Below are positions 42,082 through 50,641 of a stretch of 64,000 nt of DNA, in pieces. The DNA is taken from positions 4,216,001 through 4,280,000 of the forward strand of contig NZ_CP063196.1 of NCBI RefSeq assembly GCF_003574835.2. Reading direction: 5' to 3'. This DNA is from Thermobifida halotolerans (GTDB lineage: Bacteria > Actinomycetota > Actinomycetes > Streptosporangiales > Streptosporangiaceae). The notes under the pieces were generated by a model that was given only the letters and a program-made list of their open reading frames with translations, made no database searches and had not been told where the DNA came from. The position numbers and the translations under genes were made by a program. Numbering within the stretch: the first letter of the stretch is position 1; each line of letters begins with the position of its first letter.

Positions 42082-43644
42082 GTGCGCAGACTCGTTATGG
42101 AATCGGCCGTTCTGCTGGCCCTGGTGGTCGGCGGCGCGCTTCTGCTGTCCTCCCTGGAGATCTGGCTCCCCCTGAGCTCGGGAGCGATGGCGACCCTGGC
42201 GATGTTCGCGGCGGCCACCGCGGTCGCGGCGGGCTTCGCCGCCGAACTCGTCTCACGGTTGTCGGAGCAGCCCTCCCTGCGTCGGATCGCGGCCGCCATG
42301 ATGCTCTACGGGATGGTCGTCATCCCGACCACGGCCTCGGGCCTGGCCACGGCGACCGTGGACACCATCGTGGTCGCCACGATCCGGCACACCGCGACAC
42401 TGCTGACGATCGGTCTGCTGCTGCTCGCGGTGGCCCCCTTCGACCGCCCCCGCCCCTGGCCGGTGCGGCCGCTGCGCACCCCGGCGACCGGTCTGCGCGG
42501 GCTGCTCATAGCGGTGGTGTGCTCCTTCGCGGCGGGAGTCGCCGCCGCGGCGTTTCCCGAGACCGCCTACTCGATGATCCGCTCGCCCGTGCTGCTCTAC
42601 GGCACCGCGCTGCTGTGGTTGAACGTCGGCCTGGCGACCCTGGTGACGGGGGTCCTGCAGCGTCGGCGCGTGCTGGTGTGGCTCGGTTTCGGACAGCTCT
42701 CCGTCGTCATGGGGCACGCGCCCCGGTTCTGGAACGGCGATCCGCTGCTGTACTCGCCCCTGATGGTCCCCGGCGTCCGGGCCCTGGGAACAACCCTGAT
42801 CCTGCTGGCCGTGCTCCAGATCGCCTACCGGACCTACCAGCGGTTCCAGCTCGATCGGGAACGGCTCGCCGAGGCGGAGGCCGAGGCCGTGGAGGCTCGG
42901 CAGCGGCTGTCGACGCAGGCGCACGAGCTCCGCAACGCCCTGGCCGGTGTGGACGGGGCCGCGCAACTGCTCACCATGGACGATCCGGAGGGGAGGATCG
43001 ACCGTGCCGCGCTGAGCGCCGCGCTGTCCGCGGAGCTGAACCGGATGCGGGCGATGCTGTCCCCGCGGTCGGAGCAGGCCCGCCGGGAAAGCACCCGGCT
43101 CAGGCCGCTGCTGGAGCAGATGGTGCTGATCCGGCGCGGCAACGGCACCCGGATCGACCTCACGGTCGAAAGCGACCCCGTCGTCGCCGTGCCCCAGGAC
43201 GTCATCGCGCAGGTGGTCACCAACATCCTCGCGAACTGCGAACGGCACGCCCCCGGGGCGCACGTGTGGGTGGAGGCCCACCTGCTCGGTGACACGGTCC
43301 GGGTGCGGGTCCAGGACGACGGTCCGGGCATTCCTCCCGGTCAGGAGCGTGAGGTGATGCGCCGCGGGGTCAAGGGCAGCGGCTCGGTCGGGGAGGGCAT
43401 CGGTCTGGCCGTGTGCCGGGAGCTGGTCGTCGAGCACGGGGGACGGCTGCGCCTGGCCCCCAGCCGCCCGGACCGCCCTGGCTGTGTCGTCCTTATCGAT
43501 CTGCCCGTAAAGTCACGTTCAGCGCAGGAGCCCGAGCCGGGTCGACGCGGCCATCGCGGTGCTTCGGCCCGCGGGTCCGGACGTTCCTCCGAGCCGTCCA
43601 CCACGTCCACCACGAGTATCGGGAGCGGCAATGTCGAACCCTGA
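42082..43644 (+). CDS. Membrane histidine kinase
   Basis: A 520-aa sensor kinase. The N-terminal ~250 residues contain about seven hydrophobic helices with very short loops, so it probably senses something within or at the membrane. A coiled coil follows (RERLAEAEAEAVEARQRLSTQ), then HELRNALAG with the phospho-accepting His (residue 281). N-box: VVTNILANCERHAPGA; G-box: VQDDGPGIPPGQ; G2: GEGIGLAVCRELVVEHGG. The GTG at 42082 has AAGGA upstream; an earlier GTG (42061) has none. The stop overlaps the response regulator gene by 14 bp, making a clear pair. Confidence 0.85.
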   Translation: MRRLVMESAVLLALVVGGALLLSSLEIWLPLSSGAMATLAMFAAATAVAAGFAAELVSRLSEQPSLRRIAAAMMLYGMVVIPTTASGLATATVDTIVVATIRHTATLLTIGLLLLAVAPFDRPRPWPVRPLRTPATGLRGLLIAVVCSFAAGVAAAAFPETAYSMIRSPVLLYGTALLWLNVGLATLVTGVLQRRRVLVWLGFGQLSVVMGHAPRFWNGDPLLYSPLMVPGVRALGTTLILLAVLQIAYRTYQRFQLDRERLAEAEAEAVEARQRLSTQAHELRNALAGVDGAAQLLTMDDPEGRIDRAALSAALSAELNRMRAMLSPRSEQARRESTRLRPLLEQMVLIRRGNGTRIDLTVESDPVVAVPQDVIAQVVTNILANCERHAPGAHVWVEAHLLGDTVRVRVQDDGPGIPPGQEREVMRRGVKGSGSVGEGIGLAVCRELVVEHGGRLRLAPSRPDRPGCVVLIDLPVKSRSAQEPEPGRRGHRGASARGSGRSSEPSTTSTTSIGSGNVEP

Positions 43645-44308
43645 CCGCCCGGTTTCCCCCGCCGTACTCATCGTCGACGACCACGAACTGTTCAGCGCCG
43701 CGGTCGAGACGATGCTGCGCAGCCGGGGCATCAACGCGGTGCGCGCCCCTTCCCTGGAGCCGCAGGAAGTGCTCGCTCTGGCCACCGAGACCCAGCCGTC
43801 GCTGGTCCTGCTCGACCTTGACCTGGGAACCGACGCCTCCGGGCGTCCGATGGACGGGGTGACGCTGGCCCGGGACCTGACCCACGACGGCTGGCAGGTA
43901 CTGCTCGTGACCGGAAGCACCGAGCGGCCGCGGATCGCCGAGGCGATCGCCGCCGGAGCCGCGGCCTGGCTGTCCAAGGCGGTGCCCTTCGACGAGCTGA
44001 TCTACGCCATCCTGGACGGTTTCGCGGGCCGCCCGATGATGGACCCCAGGGAACGGCAGCGCCTCCTCTCCGAACACCGCGCCCTCCAGTCGCAGCAGCG
44101 CTCCGCCAAGCAGATGTTCAACCAGTTGACCAAGCGGGAGCGTCAGGTGCTCGCCGCCCTGGTCGAGGGCAAACGCGCCAAGGTGATCGCCGAGGAGTCG
44201 TACGTCTCGATCGCCACGGTCCGCTCGCAGATCCGGTCGATCCTGGCCAAGCTCAACGTGAAGTCGCAGCTTGAGGCGGTCGCGCTGGCCAAGTCACTGG
44301 GCGAGTGA
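43631..44308 (+). CDS. NarL/LuxR-type response regulator
   Basis: A 225-aa regulator. The receiver is at residues ~10-130: VLIVDDHELFSAAVE (acidic pocket), LVLLDLDLG with the phospho-Asp, QVLLVTGST and WLSKAVP (Lys). A GerE-type helix-turn-helix lies in ~155-220 (LTKRERQVLAALVEGKRAKVIAEESYVSIATVRSQIRSILAKL). Overlaps the kinase gene. The likely targets are the two promoters at 35.1 and 39.4-39.8 kb, but this is inference from location. Ends in the terminator at 44441-44474. Confidence 0.88.
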   Translation: MSNPDRPVSPAVLIVDDHELFSAAVETMLRSRGINAVRAPSLEPQEVLALATETQPSLVLLDLDLGTDASGRPMDGVTLARDLTHDGWQVLLVTGSTERPRIAEAIAAGAAAWLSKAVPFDELIYAILDGFAGRPMMDPRERQRLLSEHRALQSQQRSAKQMFNQLTKRERQVLAALVEGKRAKVIAEESYVSIATVRSQIRSILAKLNVKSQLEAVALAKSLGE

Positions 44309-44440
44309 AAGGTCCGTCACCGGCCCGGGAAGGCGTCTCGCACCGCGTCCTCCCCGGTGGGGCGTCTCCCGGAAGATTTTTCCGGCCGGATGTTTGGGCC
44401 ACCCCCTCTCGGTCAGGACTGCTAGCGGGGGGATGGCAGC

Positions 44441-44474
44441 GGGCGGTGGTTTCCGGGGGGATGAACCACCGCCC
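44441..44474 (+). terminator. Terminator of the SipW/two-component unit
   Basis: GGGCGGTGGTT (44441-44451) pairs with AACCACCGCCC (44464-44474), followed by GCCTTCCTTTT. An 11-bp perfect stem plus T-rich tail. Confidence 0.85.
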
Positions 44475-44515
44475 GCCTTCCTTTTGCCCGTGATCGGACC
44501 GGAGGAGGAACCGCG

Positions 44516-44761
44516 ATGGCAGAGGCTTCGGAACGCGAGACCGAACGGCAGCGGGACCGCTTCTTCGCCCCGGTGGTGCGCGCCGACGACGAGCCGCAGG
44601 CCTCCGACCGTGCCCGTGCCCGTGGATACAAGGTGACCGGCACGGGGGTGCCCACCCGGGTCCCCGCCGAGGACGGCGACACCGAGGCCCGCTCCGGCCT
44701 GGAGGGCCCTCCGGACAACGACTTCGCCCCGGACCGCGGCGAGGATCAGGAACGCAGGTAG
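44516..44761 (+). CDS. Small hydrophilic protein, unknown
   Basis: An 81-aa, highly charged, probably disordered protein (MAEASERETERQRDRFFAPV; RARARGYKVTGTGVPTRVP; DNDFAPDRGED). A strong GGAGGAGGAA ribosome site supports translation. Its 3' end overlaps the tail of a convergent gene by 16 bp. No family recognised. Confidence 0.6.
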   Translation: MAEASERETERQRDRFFAPVVRADDEPQASDRARARGYKVTGTGVPTRVPAEDGDTEARSGLEGPPDNDFAPDRGEDQERR

Positions 44762-45102
44762 TGCTCCCTGGCCGGACGGGTCAACACCAGCACGGCCACC
44801 GCCACCGGCAGGACGAGCTGGGTGAGGACACCGTCCTGTCCGGGAAACAGCAGTGTGGCGGAGGCGGTCAGCGACTGCACGACGATGACGGCGGCCAGCA
44901 CCGGCCACCCGCGCTGGTGCATCAGCAGTCCGAGAATCAACTGCGATCCGCCCGACGTGCCCGCGAACACCAGGTAGCCGACCGCCTCCGACGTCAGTCC
45001 CACCCGCAGCAGTTCGACGGCGCTCAACGCGAAGACGAGCCCCGCCAGTACGAAGACCAGGATTCTGGCCCAGCGGACGGGGCCGGGCAGGACGTCTCGC
45101 AT
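44746..45102 (-). CDS. Four-helix membrane protein, unknown
   Basis: A 118-aa protein with four hydrophobic helices (ILVFVLAGLVFALSAVELL; VGYLVFAGTSGGSQLILGLLM; WPVLAAVIVVQSLTASATLLF; LTQLVLPVAVAVLVLT) and a short polar tail. ATG at 45102 is chosen because GGAGAG precedes it; the frame is open to a GTG at 45120. Function unknown. Tail-to-tail overlap with the small hydrophilic gene. Confidence 0.65.
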   Translation of the reverse strand: MRDVLPGPVRWARILVFVLAGLVFALSAVELLRVGLTSEAVGYLVFAGTSGGSQLILGLLMHQRGWPVLAAVIVVQSLTASATLLFPGQDGVLTQLVLPVAVAVLVLTRPAREHYLRS

Positions 45103-45129
45103 CGCTCTCTCCACTGTCACACTCCCCGG

Positions 45130-45582
45130 TCAGTGCCGTTTCGGAACGGGAGCGCCCGGTCTGGGACCCGTTCCGGGCACCCGCTGGGGAAGCCGGCCGC
45201 CCGGTGCGTTCTGGTTGCTGCGGACCGCGGACTGGGACGGACCGGCGTAGGTCGCCCAGGACGGCCGCACTCCCCAGGACTGTCCGGGGCGCTCCTCCGT
45301 CTCGGGCTCCTCCTGGTACGGACCGTCGATGTCGTCGAACTCGACCAGCACCCCCTCGCCGGTGGCCGTGGCCCGGGTCGCACGCTTCAGGTGCTTGCCC
45401 GCGACCCTGCCCGCCGCGACGGCACGCTGCTGGTCCCGGTCGGTGAACGCGTCCAGGATGACACGCGGATGGCTGCGCAGCCCGTCCGCGATCCGCTCGA
45501 CCAGATCGGGCTGCCGCTCGCCGTCGGAGACAGCGGACAACCGGAGGGGCTCACCATCGGTGGGAAGGGAGGAGACAGGCAT
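45130..45582 (-). CDS. Hypothetical soluble protein
   Basis: A 150-aa protein with an ordered first half (QPDLVERIADGLRSHPRVILDAFTDRDQQRAVAAGRVAGKHLKRA; TGEGVLVEFDDIDGPY) and a Pro/Gly/Arg-rich tail. No signal peptide or TM. It precedes the four-helix membrane gene by 27 bp on the same strand, so the two may be co-transcribed. Not recognised. Confidence 0.55.
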   Translation of the reverse strand: MPVSSLPTDGEPLRLSAVSDGERQPDLVERIADGLRSHPRVILDAFTDRDQQRAVAAGRVAGKHLKRATRATATGEGVLVEFDDIDGPYQEEPETEERPGQSWGVRPSWATYAGPSQSAVRSNQNAPGGRLPQRVPGTGPRPGAPVPKRH

Positions 45583-45893
45583 TCAGAAGTCCGGTTTCAC
45601 ACACTGAGTTGCCGCTTGCTCGTTCGTCCGGCGAATCCGAGCGGTGGCGTGCGGGAACAGGACCGATCGCCCGGACTCCCGTCCACCCTAAGCCACCGGA
45701 ACCGCTGTTTTCCGCGCGGTACCGATCTGTAACCCGGGCTGTCCGATATCGAAGCCTCTTCGTGTGCCTCGGAGGAGGATCTCATGGGATCATCTTCTAA
45801 CCATCCCTTATCGTCCGTTGTGCACCTTTCGAGCTGGTGCCCCGGCCAGGCACACCGACCCCCGGAGTCCCACCCCTCTCGCGGAAAGCTCTC

Positions 45894-47132
45894 ATGTCCG
45901 ACGACGCCCCCACGCCCGCAGACTCCTCCCCAGACGCCCCGCCGCGCCCGCGCCGCCGCGGCAAGCGGCGGGTGGTGCTGTGGACCTCCCTGGTAGTGGT
46001 CGTGGCCCTGTCCGCCTGCCTCGGCACGGCCTACGCCTACTACCGGTCACTGCGCGCGAACATGGTCCAGCACGACCTCGCCACCGTCCTCCCCGAGGAG
46101 GAGCGGCCGCCCAAGATCGGCGACGCCGTCAACATCCTCTTCATCGGCTCCGACGGCCGGGAGGGCGGCAACGCGGCCTACGGCGGCCGGGACTTCGTCG
46201 GCGAACGCTCCGACTCGCTGCTGCTGGCGCACATCTCCCCCGGCAACGGGGTCACCGTCGTCAGCTTCCCCCGCGACTCGCTGGTGCAACTGCCCCAGTG
46301 CAACCCGTACGGAGAGACCGAGGGAACCCACGGCTACTACGGCATGATCAACGCCGCACTGTTCCACGGCGGACCGCCCTGCGTGGTCAGGACGATCGAG
46401 TCGCTGACCGGGATCCGCGTCGACCACTTCGTGCACCTGAGCTTCGTGGGTTTCCGGGAGATGGTGGACGCGATCGGCGGCGTGGAGATGTGCATTCCCG
46501 AACCGATGCACGACGAACGCGCCAAACTCGACCTGGAGGCGGGAAACCAACTGCTGGACGGCGAGGACGCGCTCGCCTTCGTGCGTGCCCGCTACGAGAT
46601 CGGCGACGGCGGCGACCTGGGCCGTATCGACCGCCAGCAGATGTTCCTCGGCGCACTGGCCTCACAGGTGCTCAGCAGGGACGTCCTGGGCGACCCCGGC
46701 AGGCTGAACGCGCTGCTCACCTCGGTCACCCAGTACACCGCGACCGACTCGGAACTGACCCTGGACACCATGCTGTCGATCGGGTTCACCATGTCCGACG
46801 CCAGACCGAAGGACATCACCTTCTACACGGTGCCGTCCTGGCCCGCCCCCTGGGACCCCAACCGGGTGGTCTGGAACGAGGAGAAGGCCGAGCGGCTGTT
46901 CCGCGCCATCCAGGAGGACAAACGGGTGGACGACGCCCTGCTGGAGACCGGACGGCCGCAGGCCGATTCCAGCCCGTCGGCCAGTCTCACCCCGTCCTAC
47001 CCGGCGGAGCCCTCCACCGAGCCGGAGCCGACCCCGTCCGCGACCCCCGCCGACGCGATCGAGGGACGCGACGCGACCGCGAACCCGTGCGTCAACGGCC
47101 TCGGCCTGGGCACGGAGGACACGGGCGCCTAG
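45894..47132 (+). CDS. LytR-CpsA-Psr (LCP) family protein
   Basis: A 412-aa membrane-anchored transferase that attaches anionic glycopolymers to peptidoglycan from a lipid-linked donor. A basic cytoplasmic start, TM at ~30-52 (VVLWTSLVVVVALSACLGTAYAYY), then the LCP domain to ~350: NILFIGSDGR, RSDSLLLAHIS, TVVSFPRDSLVQLP (Arg/Asp catalytic set), HGYYGMINAALFHGG, VDHFVHLSFVGFREMVDAIGG, LDGEDALAFVRAR and GDLGRIDRQQMFL. The C-terminal tail is Pro/Ser-rich. ATG 45894 has GGAAAG upstream. An overlapping frame with a stronger ribosome site starts at 45784. Confidence 0.9.
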   Translation: MSDDAPTPADSSPDAPPRPRRRGKRRVVLWTSLVVVVALSACLGTAYAYYRSLRANMVQHDLATVLPEEERPPKIGDAVNILFIGSDGREGGNAAYGGRDFVGERSDSLLLAHISPGNGVTVVSFPRDSLVQLPQCNPYGETEGTHGYYGMINAALFHGGPPCVVRTIESLTGIRVDHFVHLSFVGFREMVDAIGGVEMCIPEPMHDERAKLDLEAGNQLLDGEDALAFVRARYEIGDGGDLGRIDRQQMFLGALASQVLSRDVLGDPGRLNALLTSVTQYTATDSELTLDTMLSIGFTMSDARPKDITFYTVPSWPAPWDPNRVVWNEEKAERLFRAIQEDKRVDDALLETGRPQADSSPSASLTPSYPAEPSTEPEPTPSATPADAIEGRDATANPCVNGLGLGTEDTGA

Positions 47133-47163
47133 GCGGGCGAGGCGACACACCGCGTGACAACGA

Positions 47164-47199
47164 CGAAGTCGGCCGGGTCCGCGCTCCCGGCCGACTTCG
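47164..47199 (+). terminator. Terminator of the LCP gene
   Basis: CGAAGTCGGCCGGG (47164-47177) pairs with CCCGGCCGACTTCG (47186-47199), a 14-bp perfect stem 32 bp beyond the stop. The remaining ~340 bp up to 47536 hold only a possible TACGGT -10 hexamer near 47450. Confidence 0.85.
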
Positions 47200-47536
47200 T
47201 GAGCGGCGCGTATCGGCTGCGGAGCCTGCCCGGAACAGCCGAGAGGAGTTCCCGCGCCCGCCCCCTGGGGGGCCTTCTCAGTGCGGCGGTCGAGGACCGC
47301 ACTCCCGACCGCCACCATCAGTCAACCCCATCCCACGAGCGCGCAACATCGGCACAAAGACCGCATTCTCCCGGGGCTTTGGTCCCACGACGCGACTGGT
47401 CACGGCGTTTTCCGCAGAACCGGCCACCCACGGGGCCGCGTTCGTGCTACGGTCACTGACCACAGCGGGCCGTCACCTTGCGTAGGCAAAACATCACCCA
47501 AGGGGCCCGCGTGTCGTCGCACACCCGGAGGACGCC

Positions 47537-48295
47537 ATGGCGTGGAGGAGACAGGAGGGACGCACGTCGCGTCTCCTCGCCGTCGCCCGCGCCGCCCGCT
47601 CCCTTCCGGTGCGGCGCGCCCTGGCCATCGGAGGTCTCACGCTGACCGCCTGGGCGCTCGGCTCGGCGGCTCCGGCGCTCGCCGACACGTTCGACACGGT
47701 CACCGAAACCGCCCGGCTCCGGGACGGCCAAGCCGTGGAACAGCACAACGTCGAGTTCACCGCCATAACCGAGACCGTGACGCCCCCGGTCGACCCCGAC
47801 ACCACTTCGGTGCCAGCGGTCGAATCCCCGCAGATCATCGACGTCGACCCGTTGCTCGACCTGGCCACGACGGAGACGGACGCGCTCCCGGTCCCGCCGG
47901 TCGAAAGCGCCCCGGGCGTGTCGGAGACCGCCCGTACCTCCGACGAGGACACGGACTCCCCGGCCTTCCACGACGACTCCGCGACCGGTGCCGCCACCGG
48001 TGCCGCCAAACACGACGCCGACCCCGCGCCCCACGAGCCCGAACGGTCATCCGCCGTCGAGGCCACCCCGGACACCGACGACTCCGCATCGGAGCCGTCG
48101 GTGTCCGCGGCGCCCGCTCCCACCCAGCCCGCCCAGGCACAGCAGCAGGGCCCCTCGTCCTCCGGAGCGCTCGCCGGCTACCTCACGTACCCGCCCGCCG
48201 CGCCGCGCCGCGACGCGCTCACCTCCACGGTCGGACACTCCACCGCGCTGCCGCCGCAGCAGCACGTGGCCGACCCGTTCTTCTCCCCCGACTAG
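47537..48295 (+). CDS. Secreted low-complexity protein, unknown
   Basis: A 252-aa protein with a signal peptide (basic start, RALAIGGLTLTAWALGSAAPALAD, cleavage after ALA near residue 49). The mature part is rich in Thr/Asp/Pro/Ser/Ala with little predicted structure (TFDTVTETARLRDGQAVEQ; ATGAATGAAKHDADP; APTQPAQAQQQGP). GGAGGACGCC precedes the ATG. Likely a wall-associated extended protein, in keeping with the surface genes around it. No family recognised. Confidence 0.65.
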   Translation: MAWRRQEGRTSRLLAVARAARSLPVRRALAIGGLTLTAWALGSAAPALADTFDTVTETARLRDGQAVEQHNVEFTAITETVTPPVDPDTTSVPAVESPQIIDVDPLLDLATTETDALPVPPVESAPGVSETARTSDEDTDSPAFHDDSATGAATGAAKHDADPAPHEPERSSAVEATPDTDDSASEPSVSAAPAPTQPAQAQQQGPSSSGALAGYLTYPPAAPRRDALTSTVGHSTALPPQQHVADPFFSPD

Positions 48296-48449
48296 GCCGC
48301 ATCGGCCCCGGGCCCGCAGTCGCGCGCCGATCCCGGCACCCGCTCACGCCGTGACCGCGCCGCCTGTCCGGTGGCCGACCGGTCCCGTCAGAACCGAGCG
48401 ACGTCCTCCGCACCCGATCCGGCCCGCGTTCCCAGCCCGCTCTGGGGGT

Positions 48450-48492
48450 TGACCTGAGTTCCGCGCACCCGTCCATCGCGGGGTTCAGGTCA
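48450..48492. promoter_or_regulatory. Inverted repeat upstream of the small secreted protein gene
   Basis: TGACCTGAGTTCCGCG (48450-48465) faces CGCGGGGTTCAGGTCA (48477-48492); 14 of 16 bases pair, with perfect 8-bp ends TGACCTGA/TCAGGTCA. It may be an operator for the gene at 48621 or the terminator of the gene ending at 48295, although it is ~150 bp away from each. Confidence 0.5.
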
Positions 48493-48620
48493 GCCGGGCG
48501 GCCCGTCGAACCCCTCGGCTGACGCGCCGGCGCAACGGAATCGCGCACCCACACGCAGACTCCAGCGCACGGTCGCACATCTCGTGTCATTCCCTTCACA
48601 ACGATCAGGGAGGAATCCCC

Positions 48621-49172
48621 GTGTCCGAATTCATCCGCTCCGCCGTGAAGACCTTCGTCCTCTCCGCGGGAACCGCCGGTCTCCTCGCCCTGGGCGGCGG
48701 CGTCGCCTCCGCCGCCGCACCGACCGCCGACGACCTCACCAACCCGCTCGACGGGATGGGCGTCAGCCTGCCCGGCGAGCAGCTTCCCACGGACTCGCTG
48801 CCGGGCGACCTGGCCGGAAACGAGATCGTCGACATGAGCGCGCCGGTCGTGGAGTCCGAGGACGAGCCGATGGTGTCGGGCGACCTGGCCGTGCTGCCCG
48901 AGGGTAAGGACACCCTCCAGGTCATGCTCGACGAGATCGAGCACCAGTCCATGGTCCACCAGGGTGAGGTCGAGTCGCTCCTCGGCGGGGCCACCGAGCA
49001 GACCTCCACCAGCGACACCGTCGGCTCGGTCACCGGCTCCGCGCCGGGCGTCGTGCCGCAGCGCGGCGCCGCTCCCGCGCAGCCCGCCGCCGAGGACCCC
49101 GCCAAGTCGCTGGGCCTGTCCACGGAGGGCCTGGTGGGCAAGGGTCTGCTGGGTGAGGGCCTGCCGCTGTAG
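48621..49172 (+). CDS. Small secreted protein, unknown
   Basis: A 183-aa protein with a signal peptide (FIRSAVKTFVLSAGTAGLLALGGGVASAAA, cleavage near residue 33). The mature part is acidic and rich in Leu/Pro/Gly (LDGMGVSLPGEQLP; KDTLQVMLDEIEHQSMVHQGEVESLLGG), ending in a Gly/Leu repeat (STEGLVGKGLLGEGLPL). GGGAGGAATCCCC precedes the GTG. The short hydrophobic end suggests surface association, as in chaplin-like or other small envelope proteins, though no chaplin signature is present. Confidence 0.65.
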   Translation: MSEFIRSAVKTFVLSAGTAGLLALGGGVASAAAPTADDLTNPLDGMGVSLPGEQLPTDSLPGDLAGNEIVDMSAPVVESEDEPMVSGDLAVLPEGKDTLQVMLDEIEHQSMVHQGEVESLLGGATEQTSTSDTVGSVTGSAPGVVPQRGAAPAQPAAEDPAKSLGLSTEGLVGKGLLGEGLPL

Positions 49173-49194
49173 CCACCGTCGACGGGACGGCCCG

Positions 49195-49225
49195 GGGTGT
49201 GCCGGCCGCGCGGACCGGCACACCC
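49195..49225. terminator. Bidirectional terminator hairpin
   Basis: GGGTGTGCCGG (49195-49205) pairs with CCGGCACACCC (49215-49225) between the convergent secreted-protein and tenA genes. Confidence 0.8.
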
Positions 49226-49235
49226 TCCAGAAGAA

Positions 49236-49943
49236 TCAGGTCCCGTTCGGAGGAGTCCAGTCCTCCAGGGACCACGCCATCTCCCAGAACCGCACCTCGT
49301 AGTGGCAGCTGGCCACGAACGCACGCTCGATCCGCTCCCGCTCGGCGGGACCGGCCTCGGCGGCCAGCACGTCCAGCCGGGAACGCAGCGTGAGGAGCTT
49401 CTCCGTCATGGAACGCTCGACGTAGAAGTCCCACCAGCCGTGGAAGGGGTGGTCGGCGGCGAGAGGAGTCTCCTCGGTGAAACGCCTCGCCGCCCACAGG
49501 TAGGTCCACGGGCACGGCAGCAGCGCGGCCAGCAGCACGCCGAGCGTGTCGTGCCCCGCCGCCGTCATGTGGTTGATGTAGGCCTGCGCGCTGGGAGCGA
49601 GCCGGTCGACCTGCGCCTCCTCGTAGGAGACGCCCGCGTACTCGCACAGCGCCTCGTGTGCCCGGCTCTCCTCACCGAGGATGAAGGCGGCGCTGTCGTG
49701 GAAGAACCGCATCCACTCCCGGTCGGGCGACAGCGCCAGTCCCAGGCCGTAGCAGCGGACGTAGGCGGTCAGGTACTGGTGGTCCTGACCGACGTAGTGC
49801 AGCACCTGCTCCTTGGCCAGGGTTCCCTCGCGCATGCCCTTGAGGAAGGGATGCTGGTAGAAGGCTTCGAACAGGTCCGAGTGCCGACGCCCCAGGTCGG
49901 CGGTGAAGCCGGTCTCATCGGCGGCAACAGGAAGTACGCCCAC
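49236..49943 (-). CDS. tenA: TenA-family aminopyrimidine aminohydrolase (thiaminase II)
   Basis: A 235-aa all-helical TenA protein that salvages the thiamine pyrimidine by deaminating aminopyrimidine. Seen: HPFLKGMREGTLAKEQVLHYVGQDHQYLTAYVR (substrate-site Asp/Tyr region), a CEYAGVSYEEA segment with the Cys in its typical place, LPCPWTYLWAARR, and HPFHGWWDFYVER. A C-terminal helix carries SCHYEVRFWEMAW with the catalytic Glu. The GTG at 49943 is chosen because the sequence further upstream is a TPP riboswitch and GGAGG lies just ahead. Regulation by thiamine diphosphate follows. Confidence 0.88.
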   Translation of the reverse strand: MGVLPVAADETGFTADLGRRHSDLFEAFYQHPFLKGMREGTLAKEQVLHYVGQDHQYLTAYVRCYGLGLALSPDREWMRFFHDSAAFILGEESRAHEALCEYAGVSYEEAQVDRLAPSAQAYINHMTAAGHDTLGVLLAALLPCPWTYLWAARRFTEETPLAADHPFHGWWDFYVERSMTEKLLTLRSRLDVLAAEAGPAERERIERAFVASCHYEVRFWEMAWSLEDWTPPNGT

Positions 49944-50032
49944 CGTTCCTCCGCTCGTGCTAACGAGATCAGGTTCGACGGGTTCGGGCCCGCGGCCCGT
50001 CTCAGTCCCCGTATGGGACACCCCGCGTGGTT
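49944..50032 (-). promoter_or_regulatory. TPP riboswitch (THI element)
   Basis: On the minus strand the order is GCGGGGTG, ACTGAGA, a GC-rich variable stem, ACCCGTCGAACCTGATCTCG, TTAGCACGAGCGGAGGAA. CTGAGA, ACCTGAT and the GCGGAGGAA end are the conserved core of thiamine diphosphate riboswitches. The final GGAGG is also the ribosome site of tenA, ending four bases before its GTG, so ligand binding most likely blocks translation initiation. Confidence 0.92.
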
Positions 50033-50162
50033 ACGTCCGCCACTCTAGCCGTTCCGCTCCGCGTCCGACAGTGAGGGGTACGCGATGGCCGCCGGACCGG
50101 CCGAGCGGGCGGTCGCCGCCGGCCCCGGGGAAGGGGGATCGACGGAGGAGCCGCGGAGGAGG

Positions 50163-50600
50163 TCAGCGCCTCGTCGGGATGCGCCGCCCGGTGACGATGT
50201 CGGTCACGATGCGGATGTAGTGCGAACGGGACCCCGGCGCCCAGGGGTTCAGCGGCAGCGCCTCCAGCACCGCCCGCTCCGCGGGGTCGTCGACCGCCCG
50301 GCCGAGACCGATCACCATGACCGACCAGCCGGTGCGTTCCGTCACGTCGTAGTCGTCCACCTCGAACGCGACCACCGTGTCCTGGGTGGCCTGCGCGAGC
50401 TTGGACCCGGGCGACGTGCGGATGATGATGTCCGTTCCCAGCATGGCGAAGTTGACCGGCTGGACGGCGGGGAGCGCCTGGTCGGTGAAGACGATGCGTC
50501 CGATCGGGGCCTGGGACAGCAGCCGCAGGCACTCCTCCCGTGCGAGCACCTCCAACCCGGCCGTGTCGGTGGCGACCGCGTTGTGCCCCTCCACGTTCAT
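50163..50600 (-). CDS. PPOX-family protein (PNPOx-like)
   Basis: A 145-aa split-barrel protein of the pyridoxamine-5'-phosphate-oxidase superfamily. Seen: LSQAPIGRIVFTDQALPAVQPVNFAML, IIIRTSPGSKLAQA, VVAFEVDDYDVTERTGWSVMVIGLGRAV, and a C-terminal HYIRIVTDIVTGRRI. This short form is common in actinomycetes, often in hypoxia/redox gene sets. ATG after AAGGGAAAACACGC. It lies 41 bp downstream of the DevR-like regulator on the same strand and is probably co-transcribed with it. Confidence 0.82.
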   Translation of the reverse strand: MNVEGHNAVATDTAGLEVLAREECLRLLSQAPIGRIVFTDQALPAVQPVNFAMLGTDIIIRTSPGSKLAQATQDTVVAFEVDDYDVTERTGWSVMVIGLGRAVDDPAERAVLEALPLNPWAPGSRSHYIRIVTDIVTGRRIPTRR

Positions 50601-50641
50601 GCGTGTTTTCCCTTCTGAGCGCTCTGTCCTCCCGGGGAGAG

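Noticed and set aside
49944-50021. Upstream-extended start for tenA (adding 26 residues)
   Set aside because: The added part would be translated from the conserved core of the TPP riboswitch; the GTG after GGAGG is the sensible start.
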